Positions 7,054-16,661 are shown, counted from the first letter of the stretch. The stretch is 52,661 bases of DNA from Eubacteriales bacterium (GCA_030625815.1 DAOUQF010000027.1:1-52661); one strand, 5' to 3'. Notes: a model not told the origin generated them from the letters alone. A program made the numbers and translations.

Positions 7054-8310
7054 TTAGGACCAACGTTCCAGCTCTTCTTTTTTCCACATGGCGCGCACAT
7101 AAATTCCTTCCGCTTCATATCGAGTTTCCAGAATTCGATTTTCTTGATGCAATTGATTGATCAATTTTCCCGCGCTCAGAGGCAGGAGCAATTCCATCTC
7201 CTGCAGAGGGTCATAGATCATGGACTCCAGTTTTTCCAGAAGCTCGTCGACTCCCTCTCCGGTTTTCGCGGAAATGGAAACGGTATCGCCCATATGGAGC
7301 GTCCCCTTGCGAGTCATCATATCCTGTTTGTTGTACACCACAATCATCGGCTTATCCTTCACATTGAGGGTTTCCAGCACCGACATTGTCGTCTGGTATT
7401 GCATCTCGATATCATCGCTTGATCCATCCAAGATATGAAGCAGCAGATCCGCCTCCACAACCTCTTCCAGCGTGCCTTTAAAGGCTTCTATAAGGGTTGT
7501 AGGCAACTTGCTGACAAAACCAACCGTGTCCCCCAGTAAAAAGCTTCGGCCCGAGGGCAGCACGCATTGGCGCAGAGCGGTATCCAAGGTCGCGAACAAC
7601 ATATCCTTGGTGAATACCGTCTTGTCCTCATCCACCACCAAGTGATTCATCAATGTCGATTTTCCCGCATTGGTATATCCCACCATTAAAACAATCGGCA
7701 TCTCAGACTTGACCCGCTGTTTTCTGCTGACCTCACGGCTTCTCTCCAATTTCCTCAGCTTAGCCTCAATTTCTTCGACTCGTCTCAAGAGATATCTTCG
7801 ATCCAATTCCGATCGTTTCTCTCCGGGTCCGCGGCCGCTGATACCCACCCCGGCGCGGGACAGATCAGACCGCATTCCGACCAGTCTCGGCAATCGATAT
7901 CGAAGCCTTGCCAATTCCACCTGCAGGCGACCTTCGATACTGGTTGCCCGATTCGCAAAGATCTCCAAGATCAAAGCCGTGCGATCCGTGATCTTTCTTT
8001 GAAATTGATCCTCAAGATTCTTTAATTGCGTGCCGCTCAACTCATCGTTAAAAACCACGGCATCTATCTCTTCCGCTTCGCAAAGGGCCGCCAGCTCTTC
8101 CACTTTCCCTTTTCCCACATAGGTTCTGGGATGAAATCGATCCAGAGACTGGGTTGCCACAGCAATGGTTTCTCCCCCTGCCGCCTCCACCAATCGCTCC
8201 AATTCCCGCAATTCCGCTTCAATTGTTGGTTCTCTCTTTTTTTGCACCGCGACGATCAAGATTCGTTCAGGCACATGATTCTCAGGCATTTCTTTTTCCG
8301 TTATCTGCAT
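7054..8310 (-). CDS. hflX: GTPase HflX
   Basis: A 418-residue GTPase that binds the 50S subunit and can split stalled or hibernating ribosomes. The N-terminal HflX domain (residues about 20-130, with the TYVGKGKVEEL segment) and the long coiled-coil linker with GRGPGEKRSELDRR precede the G domain. The G1 motif GYTNAGKS is near residue 211, followed by DTVGFV and NKQD. The length is typical of Firmicutes HflX. The gene is divergent from the dihydroorotate-dehydrogenase-like gene and lies upstream of the T-box promoter. No terminator is evident between its stop and that promoter. Confidence 0.95.
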   Translation of the reverse strand: MQITEKEMPENHVPERILIVAVQKKREPTIEAELRELERLVEAAGGETIAVATQSLDRFHPRTYVGKGKVEELAALCEAEEIDAVVFNDELSGTQLKNLEDQFQRKITDRTALILEIFANRATSIEGRLQVELARLRYRLPRLVGMRSDLSRAGVGISGRGPGEKRSELDRRYLLRRVEEIEAKLRKLERSREVSRKQRVKSEMPIVLMVGYTNAGKSTLMNHLVVDEDKTVFTKDMLFATLDTALRQCVLPSGRSFLLGDTVGFVSKLPTTLIEAFKGTLEEVVEADLLLHILDGSSDDIEMQYQTTMSVLETLNVKDKPMIVVYNKQDMMTRKGTLHMGDTVSISAKTGEGVDELLEKLESMIYDPLQEMELLLPLSAGKLINQLHQENRILETRYEAEGIYVRAMWKKEELERWS

Positions 8311-8371
8311 ATCATACTCCCTTCTTGAACTTTGGGTATCAATGTATTGAAATTAAAACCGGAGGTGAAAC

Positions 8372-9361
8372 ATGAAACTCGAAACAACCCTGATGGGGTT
8401 ATCCTTAAAAAATCCTTTTGTCATTGGGGCAAATCCCTGGACAGGCAAGATCTCCAAACTGAAAGAGTTGGAAGCGGCCGGCGCAAGCGCCATCGTCCTT
8501 CCCTCTCTCTTTGAAGAAAAAATTCATCTGGAAAAATTCCAATATCACGAGTCCATGCATGCATTCGATGACTTGCATGCCGAAATGGTTACCCAGCATC
8601 CCGATACGGAGTATGCCGGTGCCGAAATCTATCTCCATTTTTTGAAGCAAGCCAAGACAGCTCTCAATATTCCTGTTTTTGCCAGCCTCAATGCCCTGAC
8701 GCTCGATGCCTGGATCCACTACGCCAAAAAGATCGAAGAAGCCGGCGCCGATGGACTAGAACTTAATCTGTATCACACCGCAAAGGATCCGAAGCGAAGT
8801 TCTCAAGATATCGAACAAGAACAATTGCAGATCGTACAACAATTGCACAGCGAAATCAAGATCCCGATCAGTGTGAAACTAAGTCCTTTCTACACCAATA
8901 CCCTTCATTTCATTCAACGCCTCGAAAAAATCGGCGTTGATGGCTATGTTCTCTTCAACCGATTCTTCGAAGAGGAAATTGATACGGACCGCGAAGTTCT
9001 CACCTTCCCGCTGCGATTCAGTCATGGAACGGAATACACCCATGCCATGAAGACCATCGGTCTCCTCTATGGCTCTGTAAAGGGCAACCTGGTTGCGGCT
9101 AGCGGTCTTCACACAAGCGAATCCATCATTCAAGTCTTGCTGGCGGGTGCATCCGCCGTACAATTGGTCAGCCTGGTTCACAAGAAGTCGCCTAAGGCAT
9201 TGGAAACCTTGATTGAAGAGGTTTCCCAATGGATGGATCGAAAGGGATATGGCTCTTTGGAAGCCTTTCGTGGAAAGCTGTCCAAACAAAATCTCCGCGA
9301 TCCTTATGCGTTCGAGCGGGAACAGTATATCGACCTCCTGCTGAAGGGGAAGATTCTCTAA
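8372..9361 (+). CDS. Dihydroorotate dehydrogenase-like FMN TIM-barrel protein
   Basis: A 329-residue protein of the DHOD-like family. The N-terminus MKLETTLMGLSLKNPFVIGA and the segments GADGLELNLYH, ISVKLSPFYTN and LVAASGLH correspond to the flavin-binding TIM barrel of class 1 dihydroorotate dehydrogenases. It is divergent from hflX, followed by its own terminator, and no pyrimidine gene is near. I cannot see a convincing catalytic Cys or Ser base at the family position, so the pyrimidine function should not be assumed. Known orthologues are usually annotated only as DHOD-like. The start has GGAGGTGAAAC upstream. Confidence 0.85.
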   Translation: MKLETTLMGLSLKNPFVIGANPWTGKISKLKELEAAGASAIVLPSLFEEKIHLEKFQYHESMHAFDDLHAEMVTQHPDTEYAGAEIYLHFLKQAKTALNIPVFASLNALTLDAWIHYAKKIEEAGADGLELNLYHTAKDPKRSSQDIEQEQLQIVQQLHSEIKIPISVKLSPFYTNTLHFIQRLEKIGVDGYVLFNRFFEEEIDTDREVLTFPLRFSHGTEYTHAMKTIGLLYGSVKGNLVAASGLHTSESIIQVLLAGASAVQLVSLVHKKSPKALETLIEEVSQWMDRKGYGSLEAFRGKLSKQNLRDPYAFEREQYIDLLLKGKIL

Positions 9362-9373
9362 TTGAATCTGCTT

Positions 9374-9403
9374 AAAAAAGCGCTGCATTCGCAGCGCTTT
9401 TTC
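9374..9403. terminator. Bidirectional terminator between convergent genes
   Basis: AAAAAAGCGCTGC-ATTC-GCAGCGCTTTTT is a perfect stem with A and T runs on either side. It serves the DHOD-like gene on the plus strand and the phosphatase gene on the minus strand. Confidence 0.9.
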
Positions 9404-10014
9404 TATCCCTCTAAATGAGATTGATCATTCTCGTACCGCAGAACCCACCCGTCTGGCGAGGTTTCAAACAAAGTCAATGCTGTATTGCCGGCAACCTCCG
9501 AATCCCACAAGCGCTCCAAGGGAATTCCCTTGAGTGCATTCACAAGAATCAGTTTCGTAATGCCGTGACAGACGATCAAAATGGTGTCAGAATCCTTCAT
9601 GGATTCAATCTCTTGCATAATCGGCAAGACTCGTTTCTCAAATCCTCGAAAACTTTCTCCATCTGGAATCGTAAAATCGGCGGGATGCTTCCAATACTGT
9701 CGATTCAGCTCCGGATAAGCATTCTCCAGATAGTCGTAATTCTGACCCTGCAGCACGCCAAAATCCATCTCTTTGAGCGCATCAAAAAATTCACAGGTTT
9801 CATCCCGTCCCTGAAGGATGGTTTCCGCCGTGACTTTCGCTCGTTTCAACGGACTCGCCAACACCCGGTCAAAGGATGTATCCGTCAGACGATCGCGAAG
9901 CCGCTCCGCTTGCGAGATTCCACGATCCGACAAGACGATATCCATGCTGCCTTGCATCAGCCGCCTTAAATTATATTCCGTTTCCCCATGCCTGGTAATA
10001 AATAATTTTCCCAC
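9403..10014 (-). CDS. Histidine phosphatase family protein (phosphoglycerate mutase-like)
   Basis: A 203-residue protein of histidine phosphatase branch 1. The catalytic RHGETEYN motif is near residue 8 and the second catalytic His is in LIVCHGITK. Members are phosphoglycerate mutases, phosphatases of sugar phosphates, or alpha-ribazole phosphatases; the sequence does not decide among them. It is the last gene of a probable three-gene operon with the nicotinate phosphoribosyltransferase and a small protein, starting 10 bases after the latter's stop. This hints at a nucleotide or phosphosugar substrate. Confidence 0.88.
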   Translation of the reverse strand: MGKLFITRHGETEYNLRRLMQGSMDIVLSDRGISQAERLRDRLTDTSFDRVLASPLKRAKVTAETILQGRDETCEFFDALKEMDFGVLQGQNYDYLENAYPELNRQYWKHPADFTIPDGESFRGFEKRVLPIMQEIESMKDSDTILIVCHGITKLILVNALKGIPLERLWDSEVAGNTALTLFETSPDGWVLRYENDQSHLEG

Positions 10015-10024
10015 GCTATTCCCC

Positions 10025-10267
10025 TTAGTTCAACCACTGATTTTGATCTTTCATATATTGTTCGTAAAGTTTTTCAACGGACTCCACATTTTCATCCAAC
10101 CAAATTTCACTTTTGGCAGACATCATCGTAACAAAAAGACATGCGAAGTGGAAGATCGCTTCCTCATCTTGAGTTTGCTCCTCATCCGTTTTTTGAATTA
10201 AGCGCTTTGCTATTTTTTTCGCCAATCCCACTTGTTTTTCACTCAATTCGATTTCAAATCCAAACAT
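10025..10267 (-). CDS. Small hypothetical protein, 80 residues
   Basis: I do not recognise this protein. It is acidic to neutral and predicted helical, with no signal peptide or membrane segment and one Cys. The ribosome-binding site GGGGGAAGAAAG precedes the ATG. It lies between the nicotinate phosphoribosyltransferase (15 bases upstream) and the histidine phosphatase (10 bases downstream), so all three are probably one transcript. The tight spacing supports a real gene. Confidence 0.75.
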   Translation of the reverse strand: MFGFEIELSEKQVGLAKKIAKRLIQKTDEEQTQDEEAIFHFACLFVTMMSAKSEIWLDENVESVEKLYEQYMKDQNQWLN

Positions 10268-10282
10268 CTTTCTTCCCCCATC

Positions 10283-11731
10283 CTAATAATCGCCCTCAGA
10301 GTATTCTTCTAAGAGAGTATGTTTAATTTGCCATAAATCCTCCGATAAGTCAACAAAATATCGATGCGGATTCTCCAGCCGGCGAACCTCATCCCATAAC
10401 TTCTCCGTTTCCTCCCTGCAATACGTCCGAATTCCCTCGAGACTTGGGGATTCATACACTCGCTTGCCCTTCTCGAAGATCGGCACCAGCAATTCCCGAA
10501 CCTCATAGTCTTCCACGGTGACTCGTTTCCATGTATAGTATGGATTGAACAAGGTATAGGGTTTGCTCGTATCGATGGATTCCCCTTCCAGGGTCAATAA
10601 ATCAGCGATGGCTTTCCCGCTTTCCTTGCGGAAAAACCGCACGATTTTCTTGGCGCCCGGCGTCGTGATTTTCTCCACATTGGCGCTGATCTTGATCTTT
10701 GGAATGACTTTCCCCTCTGATTCAACCGCAACCAACTTATATACGCCTCCAAAAACAGGATCCGACTTGGAAGTGATCAATCGTTCCCCCACGCCGTAGG
10801 CATCAATCTTTGCCCCCTGAATGGCCAGATCGGAAATGATGTTCTCATCCAAGGAATTCGACACAAAGATCTTGCAGTCTTCATAGCCCGCCTCATCCAG
10901 TCGCGCCCGCACCTTTTTCGAGAGATACGCCACATCACCCGAATCAATTCGGATTCCCACGGGGCGCTTGCCCATCGGTTTCAGCACATCGTCAAACACC
11001 TTGATGGCATTCTCGACCCCCGATTTCAAAACATGGAAGGTGTCGATCAAAAGGATGCAGTTTTCCGGATATTGCCTGGCATAAACCTTGAATGCCTCAT
11101 ACTCGGTAGGAAACAATTGCACCCAGCTGTGGGCCATTGTTCCACTGGATGGAACCCCGTAAAGCTGATCTGCCAGAACACAAGCCGTTCCCACTACGCC
11201 GCCGATATAGGCGGCCCGAGCGCCTAGCACAGCGCCGTCGGGACCTTGGGCTCGACGCGAACCGAATTCAATCACCGGTTTTCCTTGCGCAGCCCGCACG
11301 ATTCGATTTGCCTTGGTTGCAATCAGCGATTGATGATTAATCGCCAGCAAGACCATGGTCTCAATCATCTGCGCCTGCAGCAACGGCCCCTTGACCTTGA
11401 CAATCGGCTCGTTGGGAAAAATCGGCGTTCCCTCCGGAATCGCCCACACATCGCAGGCGAACTTGAAATTCGCAAGATATTCAAGAAACCCGTCAGAAAA
11501 AGTATCCTTTCCCCGCAGGAATTCTATGTCTTTCTCGGTAAATTTGAGATTCTCCAGATACTGCATCAATTGCTCAACGCCAGCCATAATGGCAAATCCG
11601 CCCTTGTCCGGCACAGAACGAAAGAACATGTCAAAATAAACAACACGCTCATGCAAACCCTCTTCAAAATATCCGTTTCCCATGGTCAATTCATAGAAAT
11701 CAGTCAACATGGTTAAATTTCTGCTTAACAT
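10283..11731 (-). CDS. pncB: Nicotinate phosphoribosyltransferase
   Basis: A 482-residue enzyme that makes nicotinate mononucleotide from nicotinate and PRPP, the entry step of NAD salvage. The N-terminus LTMLTDFYELTMGNGYFEEG and the segments EFGSRRAQGPDGA, SSGTMAHSWVQ and GIRIDSGDVAYLSKKVR are family signatures of the long Gram-positive type. It starts the operon with the 80-residue protein and the histidine phosphatase. On the minus strand TGGTATACT near 11780 looks like an extended -10 promoter. It is divergent from the HAD hydrolase gene. Confidence 0.95.
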   Translation of the reverse strand: MLSRNLTMLTDFYELTMGNGYFEEGLHERVVYFDMFFRSVPDKGGFAIMAGVEQLMQYLENLKFTEKDIEFLRGKDTFSDGFLEYLANFKFACDVWAIPEGTPIFPNEPIVKVKGPLLQAQMIETMVLLAINHQSLIATKANRIVRAAQGKPVIEFGSRRAQGPDGAVLGARAAYIGGVVGTACVLADQLYGVPSSGTMAHSWVQLFPTEYEAFKVYARQYPENCILLIDTFHVLKSGVENAIKVFDDVLKPMGKRPVGIRIDSGDVAYLSKKVRARLDEAGYEDCKIFVSNSLDENIISDLAIQGAKIDAYGVGERLITSKSDPVFGGVYKLVAVESEGKVIPKIKISANVEKITTPGAKKIVRFFRKESGKAIADLLTLEGESIDTSKPYTLFNPYYTWKRVTVEDYEVRELLVPIFEKGKRVYESPSLEGIRTYCREETEKLWDEVRRLENPHRYFVDLSEDLWQIKHTLLEEYSEGDY

Positions 11732-11925
11732 TCCCTCACCCGCTTCTCTCTATTCTGGTTCATTTTGTTCTTTATAGTATACCATATTCTATCCACTCTT
11801 CCCGTAGAAGATCCAACAAAATCACATCAACAAAGCAATTGATTCTTGCGTCAAAACAGGAGATCCCCCTTTTCAAAGTTTGCAAAATCAAGTATGATGG
11901 GAAAAGAATGCGAAAGGAGCCATCC

Positions 11926-12588
11926 ATGAACATCAATGATTTTCACGCAATTATTTTCGATTTAGACGGCACCCTGATCGATTCCATGTGGGTATGGAAA
12001 CAAATCGATATCGATTATTTAGCCAAAAAGCAGATCGAATTTCCTTCTCAATTCCAAGGCGACTTGGATGGAATGAGCTTTACGGAAACCGCCGTCTACT
12101 TTAAAGAACGCTTTCACTTGGAAGACAGCGTCGAAACCATCAAACAGGACTGGATCGACATGTCTTATCAAAAGTATACCGAAGAAGTCGCTTTAAAGGA
12201 AGGGGTCCTCCCCTTTTTGGCATCCTTGGCCGAGCGGCAAATCCCCATGGGCATCGGCACCAGCAGCAATCGCGTGCTGGCGGAGGGTGTTCTTTGCCAC
12301 CATCAAATCGACGGATATTTCTCGGCCCTGCGCACCTCCTGCGAGGTGGAAGCCGGAAAACCGAATCCCGCCATCTTCTTGAAGGTCGCCGAGGATCTCG
12401 GCATTGACCCCACGCATTGCCTGGTCTTTGAAGACACTCTGGCCGGAGTCGAGGCGGCAAAGCGCGCCGGCATGGCCGTAATCGCCATCCATGAACCCGC
12501 CCATGCTCATCGCAAGGAGGAGATTCAAGCCTTGGCAGATGACTATCTCGATAATTTTCATCCATTGCTCAAAAAAACGTCCACTTAA
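11926..12588 (+). CDS. HAD-superfamily hydrolase, subfamily IA (beta-phosphoglucomutase-like)
   Basis: A 220-residue cytoplasmic phosphatase or phosphomutase. All four HAD motifs are visible: IIFDLDGTLIDS (nucleophile Asp), GIGTSSNR, the Lys in EAGKPNP, and LVFEDTLAG. The helical cap between motifs 1 and 2 is the beta-phosphoglucomutase type. The start at 11926 is chosen because AAAGGAG lies 6-12 bases upstream; the frame extends further but without family similarity. It is convergent with the PPDK regulator gene and shares a terminator with it. The substrate cannot be told. Confidence 0.9.
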   Translation: MNINDFHAIIFDLDGTLIDSMWVWKQIDIDYLAKKQIEFPSQFQGDLDGMSFTETAVYFKERFHLEDSVETIKQDWIDMSYQKYTEEVALKEGVLPFLASLAERQIPMGIGTSSNRVLAEGVLCHHQIDGYFSALRTSCEVEAGKPNPAIFLKVAEDLGIDPTHCLVFEDTLAGVEAAKRAGMAVIAIHEPAHAHRKEEIQALADDYLDNFHPLLKKTST

Positions 12589-12600
12589 TGGACGTTTTTC
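12572..12600. terminator. Bidirectional terminator, HAD gene / PPDK regulator
   Basis: AAAAACGTCCA and TGGACGTTTTT pair around a short loop that contains the HAD stop codon. A and T runs flank both sides. Confidence 0.85.
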
Positions 12601-13418
12601 TATTCTATCAATCCTTGCTTTCTCAAGTGCTCGGCAATCAAGCTTGCGGTTTCCTCCACAGAACGGTCCGCCGTATTGATAACCATGCAACCCAGTTTGT
12701 TATAGATTCTATTGGAATACTCAATCTCCTTGACAATCCGTTCCTCTTGCGCGTAAACCGACGCCTGAGAAAGCCCCAGGGCCTTTAACCTCTCATTGCG
12801 AATCTCTTCCAATTTGGTAATATCAGTCGTCAATCCAACAATTTTTCTCGGATCCAATTCATATAGGATTTCCGGCGGCGCCACCTCCGGCACCAGGGGC
12901 AGGTTTGCAACCTTGATATTCCGATGGGCCAGGCTCATGCTGGTGGGCGTTTTCGAGGTTCTGGAAATCCCCAACAGGACCACATCCGCCTCCAAGAAGC
13001 CTCGCTGATCCTTTCCATCATCGCAGCGAACCGCAAATTCGATCGCATCAATCCGATCGAAATAATCTTCATTCAGCGCGCGATACGCCCCGGGAATCTC
13101 CTTCGGAGAATCCCCCGTCAAACGAGTCAATGCCTTCAAGACTGGACTCATGGCGTCAAACACCTCAATCCCATGGCTTCTGGCCTCAGCATCCAAATAG
13201 GCCGCGACCTTTTCGTATACCAGGGTGAAAATAATCATGCTATTTTCAGGCGGAATCATGGCAATGGCCTGATCAACCGCTTCTTTCGTTGTAATATTGG
13301 TGATTCGATGAATCTTGAATCGGTCCAGGTCAAATTGAGCGATGGACGCCTTCGCCAATTGTTCCGCGGTTATGCCCATTGAACTCGATAGGATATAAAT
13401 CGAAATGGAATCACTCAT
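12600..13418 (-). CDS. Pyruvate, phosphate dikinase regulatory protein (kinase/pyrophosphorylase)
   Basis: A 272-residue protein of the DUF299 family. It switches pyruvate phosphate dikinase (or PEP synthase) off by ADP-dependent Thr phosphorylation and on by phosphorolysis. The P-loop-like GISRTSKTPTSMSLA segment near residue 150 is the family signature, and the N-terminal ILSSSMGITAEQ is typical. The ATG at 13418 is chosen because GAGGAG lies eight bases upstream. It lies downstream of glyS after a terminator. The dikinase gene itself is not in this window. Confidence 0.93.
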   Translation of the reverse strand: MSDSISIYILSSSMGITAEQLAKASIAQFDLDRFKIHRITNITTKEAVDQAIAMIPPENSMIIFTLVYEKVAAYLDAEARSHGIEVFDAMSPVLKALTRLTGDSPKEIPGAYRALNEDYFDRIDAIEFAVRCDDGKDQRGFLEADVVLLGISRTSKTPTSMSLAHRNIKVANLPLVPEVAPPEILYELDPRKIVGLTTDITKLEEIRNERLKALGLSQASVYAQEERIVKEIEYSNRIYNKLGCMVINTADRSVEETASLIAEHLRKQGLIE

Positions 13419-13487
13419 CTTCTTCTCCTCATTGCAACACAATTTAATCACCCTTATTGTACATGAATTCACCCCAAAAATAAACCG

Positions 13488-13512
13488 AAAAAGGAAGCCT
13501 TTCGGCTTCCTC
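13488..13512 (-). terminator. Intrinsic terminator after glyS
   Basis: Minus-strand stem GGAAGCC-GAAA-GGCTTCC followed by five T, 15 bases after the glyS stop codon. Confidence 0.88.
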
Positions 13513-13526
13513 TCTACTATATTCTT

Positions 13527-14918
13527 CTAAAATTCAAGCCTCTCCCGCAGGTATGCAACCAGCTCGGATACCGGAATTCGTTCCTGCTCCATCGTATCGC
13601 GATGTCGCACCGTAACCGCACCGTCTTCCTGTGAGTCAAAATCATAGGTGATGCAGAACGGCGTGCCGATTTCGTCGTTTCGACGATATCGCTTCCCGAT
13701 GCTGCCAGCGTCATCATATTGCGCAAAGAAATATTTCGACAATAAGCGATAGATCTCCATTGCGCCTTCTCCCAGTTTTTTCGACAATGGCAATACAGTT
13801 GCCTTGATCGGCGCCAATGCCGGATGGAATTTCATCAAGTTCCGTGTCGATCCGTCTTCCAAGACCTCTTCCGTATAGGCGTCAATCAAGAAAGCCAGGG
13901 TCACGCGATCTGCGCCCAAAGACGGCTCGATGCAATATGGCACATATTTTTCATTGGTCACCGGATCCATATATCGCAAATCCGCACCAGAGGTTTCCAT
14001 ATGCTGTTTCAAATCATAATCGGTACGATCAGCAATGCCCCATAGCTCGCCCCAACCAAATGGGAAGAGATATTCGATATCAGTCGTTGCATTGGAGTAA
14101 TGAGATAGCTCGTCTTCCTCGTGATCGCGGAATTTCAAGTGATCTTCCGATACGCCCAAGTCTTTCAGCCAATCCATGCAGAATTGCTTCCAATAGGCAA
14201 ACCACTCCAAATCTGTTCCGGGTTTGCAGAAGAATTCCAATTCCATTTGCTCAAATTCACGGGTACGGAAGGTAAAGTTTCCTGGCGTGATCTCGTTTCG
14301 GAACGATTTTCCGACTTGTCCGATCCCAAAAGGCACCTTCAAGCGCGATGAGCGCTGAACATTTTTAAAGTTGACAAAGATTCCCTGTGCCGTTTCCGGT
14401 CGCAGGAAGATCTCGCTTGCCGTATCTTCCGTAACGCCTTGGAAGGTTTTGAACATCAAATTGAACTGACGAATACTCGTAAAATCTTTTTTGCCGCATA
14501 ACGGGCAGACAATGCCTTGCTCTGTGATATAGGCTTCCATCTCTTCCTTAGACCACGCATCCACGGGACCGTTCAATTCCAAGCCCTTCTTGGCTGCAAA
14601 TTCTTCAATCATTTGATCGGCGCGAAAGCGCGACTTGCAGGCGCGGCAGTCCATCAATGGATCAGCGAACCCACCGACATGACCGGATGCCACCCAAGTT
14701 TGCGGGTTCATCAGGATCGCGGCGTCCAAGCCTACATTGTAAGGAGACTCTTGGATAAACTTCTTCCACCACATTTTCTTAACATTGTTTTTCAGTTCAA
14801 CGCCCAATGGACCGTAATCCCAGGTATTTGCCAAACCGCCATAAATCTCGGAACCCGAAAATACAAACCCTCGGGCTTTCGCGAGTGATACAATCTTTTC
14901 CATCGTTACATCTGCCAT
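13527..14918 (-). CDS. glyS: Glycyl-tRNA synthetase, dimeric type
   Basis: A 463-residue class II aminoacyl-tRNA synthetase of the alpha2 type found in Gram-positives, archaea and eukaryotes. It charges tRNA-Gly. N-terminal [20 protein letters not shown], the Cys pairs CRACKSRF and CPLCGK (zinc-like insertion), motif 2 ([21 protein letters not shown]) and a motif 3 region near [12 protein letters not shown] are visible. The C-terminal anticodon-binding domain follows. It has its own promoter overlapping the recO end and, unlike many glycyl-tRNA synthetase genes, no T-box leader. Confidence 0.97.
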   Translation of the reverse strand: MADVTMEKIVSLAKARGFVFSGSEIYGGLANTWDYGPLGVELKNNVKKMWWKKFIQESPYNVGLDAAILMNPQTWVASGHVGGFADPLMDCRACKSRFRADQMIEEFAAKKGLELNGPVDAWSKEEMEAYITEQGIVCPLCGKKDFTSIRQFNLMFKTFQGVTEDTASEIFLRPETAQGIFVNFKNVQRSSRLKVPFGIGQVGKSFRNEITPGNFTFRTREFEQMELEFFCKPGTDLEWFAYWKQFCMDWLKDLGVSEDHLKFRDHEEDELSHYSNATTDIEYLFPFGWGELWGIADRTDYDLKQHMETSGADLRYMDPVTNEKYVPYCIEPSLGADRVTLAFLIDAYTEEVLEDGSTRNLMKFHPALAPIKATVLPLSKKLGEGAMEIYRLLSKYFFAQYDDAGSIGKRYRRNDEIGTPFCITYDFDSQEDGAVTVRHRDTMEQERIPVSELVAYLRERLEF

Positions 14919-14973
14919 ACCAATTCCTCCATTTTCTTTCCTATCGCTGGTTTACGACAGGAAGGCTATGTCT

Positions 14974-15002
14974 ACTTTAGCAAAACCCCCACGCCTTGTC
15001 AA
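14974..15002 (-). promoter_or_regulatory. Promoter of glyS overlapping the recO stop
   Basis: TTGACA (14997-15002) and TAAAGT (14974-14979) on the minus strand are 17 bases apart. The -35 box overlaps the recO stop codon and lies in the loop of a CCCCCGCG/CGTGGGGG stem followed by TTTTG, a weak terminator. Confidence 0.6.
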
Positions 15003-15760
15003 ACGCGGGGGAATGCTTGAATTTGACGCAAAAAGGCCAGGGAACGAAAGTCCCGACGGTCGGTTTGCAAAAAAATAAATTCCAGGATACAGGTTTCCAT
15101 CTGCTTGAGTTCCAACTCCGGAATCGGACGAGCGATGATCTCCTCAAAGTTCGTCATCAACAGGAACCTCATGGCCGGGATCACCGAATCGGAAATCCGC
15201 ATGCTTCCCCGCGTACGCTTGATGCAATCGGAACAGATGGCTCCGCCGTGCATGGGATGAAAATGACGGAAAACCGGCTCTTGCTTTCCGCATACCGCGC
15301 AAGCGCCCAATTGAGGTCTCAGCCCTATAAAAGCAAGATGCTTGAGTTCAAAGGCATGGACCAGGCTCTTTAACGCTCTGTCCGACACCTTTAGCAAGAA
15401 TTCCAAGGTCTTCGCCAAGAGGGCGTAGTCCCGCTCATTGCTCTCCCCTTCCGGGGTCGTCAACGCAACCAGCTCAAAGAGATATTGCCCGTAGGCCAGT
15501 TGATCCAGATCCTCGGAAATTCCATAATAGGACGCTAAAACCCGGCCGCTTTGAATGCGGTTGCGGCCGCGCCCAAAAAAGATCGAAAACTCCCCCCGCA
15601 CAAAGGGCAGGGTCACCCCATGCAAGGGGCTTTTCATCCGCCGCGCTCCGTTGGCGGAAGCCGTGATTCGCCCGTACTCTTTGGTATACAGGGTCAAAAT
15701 TCGATCCGCGTCCCGATACTTGACTTCACGAATGACAATTCCTTCGACTTCCTCAACCAC
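14999..15760 (-). CDS. recO: DNA repair protein RecO
   Basis: A 253-residue recombination mediator that helps load RecA onto SSB-coated single-stranded DNA. The N-terminal OB fold begins EGIVIREVKYRDADRILTLY. A four-Cys zinc site, CAVCGK followed by CSDC, lies about residues 150-175, as in RecO proteins that bind zinc. It starts 9 bases after the era stop, as in many Firmicutes where era and recO are adjacent. Confidence 0.96.
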   Translation of the reverse strand: MVEEVEGIVIREVKYRDADRILTLYTKEYGRITASANGARRMKSPLHGVTLPFVRGEFSIFFGRGRNRIQSGRVLASYYGISEDLDQLAYGQYLFELVALTTPEGESNERDYALLAKTLEFLLKVSDRALKSLVHAFELKHLAFIGLRPQLGACAVCGKQEPVFRHFHPMHGGAICSDCIKRTRGSMRISDSVIPAMRFLLMTNFEEIIARPIPELELKQMETCILEFIFLQTDRRDFRSLAFLRQIQAFPRV

Positions 15761-15769
15761 AATGGCCTC

Positions 15770-16660
15770 CTATTTATAACCGAATCGGCGAACCGCACTC
15801 TCCTTGTCTCGCCAATCCTTGGATACCTTCACCCACAATTCCAGGTGCACCTGGGTACCCAACAATTTCTCAATTTCGATCCGCGCGCTCTTTCCGATTC
15901 CCTTTAACTTGCGGCCGCCCTTGCCAATGATGATGCCTTTATGGCTATCCCGCTCGCAATGGATCGTTGCGGAGACATACATGATCTCGCCTTTTTTTCT
16001 TTCCTTCATCTCATTGATCTCCACCGCGATTCCATGGGGAATCTCCTGATCCAAATAATGAAGGGCTTTTTCTCTGATGATCTCAGCGGCGATAAAACGC
16101 ACCGGCTGATCCGTAATGGTATCCTCCGGGAAGTATTGCGGACCTTCCGGCAACAAGCCTTGAATCACCTTGATCAACTCGTCGACACCGTGATTTTCCT
16201 TCGCTGAAAGTGGGCAAACCCCGGCAAAAACATCCATCGCTACAAATTTTTCATAGAGACGAATGCCATCCTCCGCCGTCTGCAAATCCGATTTGTTCAA
16301 GACCGCGATCTTGGGGATTTTCTTCAGTTTCTTCAGTTCTTCCAATAGAAATTGATCCCATTTCCCCAGGCTCGAGCTCTCGTCAACCAGCCAAAGGATC
16401 ACGTCCACATCCTTGACCGTATCCAGCGTTATTTTCTCCATATAATCGCCTAGCTTGTTTCTTCCTTTTTGCATGCCCGGCGTATCCAAAAACACAATCT
16501 GTGATTCCTCATCCGTATAAACACATTGAATACGGTTTCTGGTTGTTTGCGGCTTATCTGAAATGATCGCCAGTTTTTCTCCCATCAACGCATTTAACAG
16601 GGTTGATTTCCCTACATTGGGTCGCCCGATAATGGCAACATACCCACTCTTAAATCCCAT
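15770..16660 (-). CDS. era: GTPase Era
   Basis: A 296-residue essential GTPase for 16S rRNA 3'-end maturation and 30S assembly. G1 GRPNVGKS is near residue 12, followed by DTPGM and NKSD. The C-terminal KH domain contains IIGKGGRKLKGIGKSAR. The gene starts one base after the dgkA stop and leads into recO. It sits in the ybeY-dgkA-era-recO block, which groups rRNA maturation functions. Confidence 0.97.
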   Translation of the reverse strand: MGFKSGYVAIIGRPNVGKSTLLNALMGEKLAIISDKPQTTRNRIQCVYTDEESQIVFLDTPGMQKGRNKLGDYMEKITLDTVKDVDVILWLVDESSSLGKWDQFLLEELKKLKKIPKIAVLNKSDLQTAEDGIRLYEKFVAMDVFAGVCPLSAKENHGVDELIKVIQGLLPEGPQYFPEDTITDQPVRFIAAEIIREKALHYLDQEIPHGIAVEINEMKERKKGEIMYVSATIHCERDSHKGIIIGKGGRKLKGIGKSARIEIEKLLGTQVHLELWVKVSKDWRDKESAVRRFGYK

Positions 16661-16661
16661 T

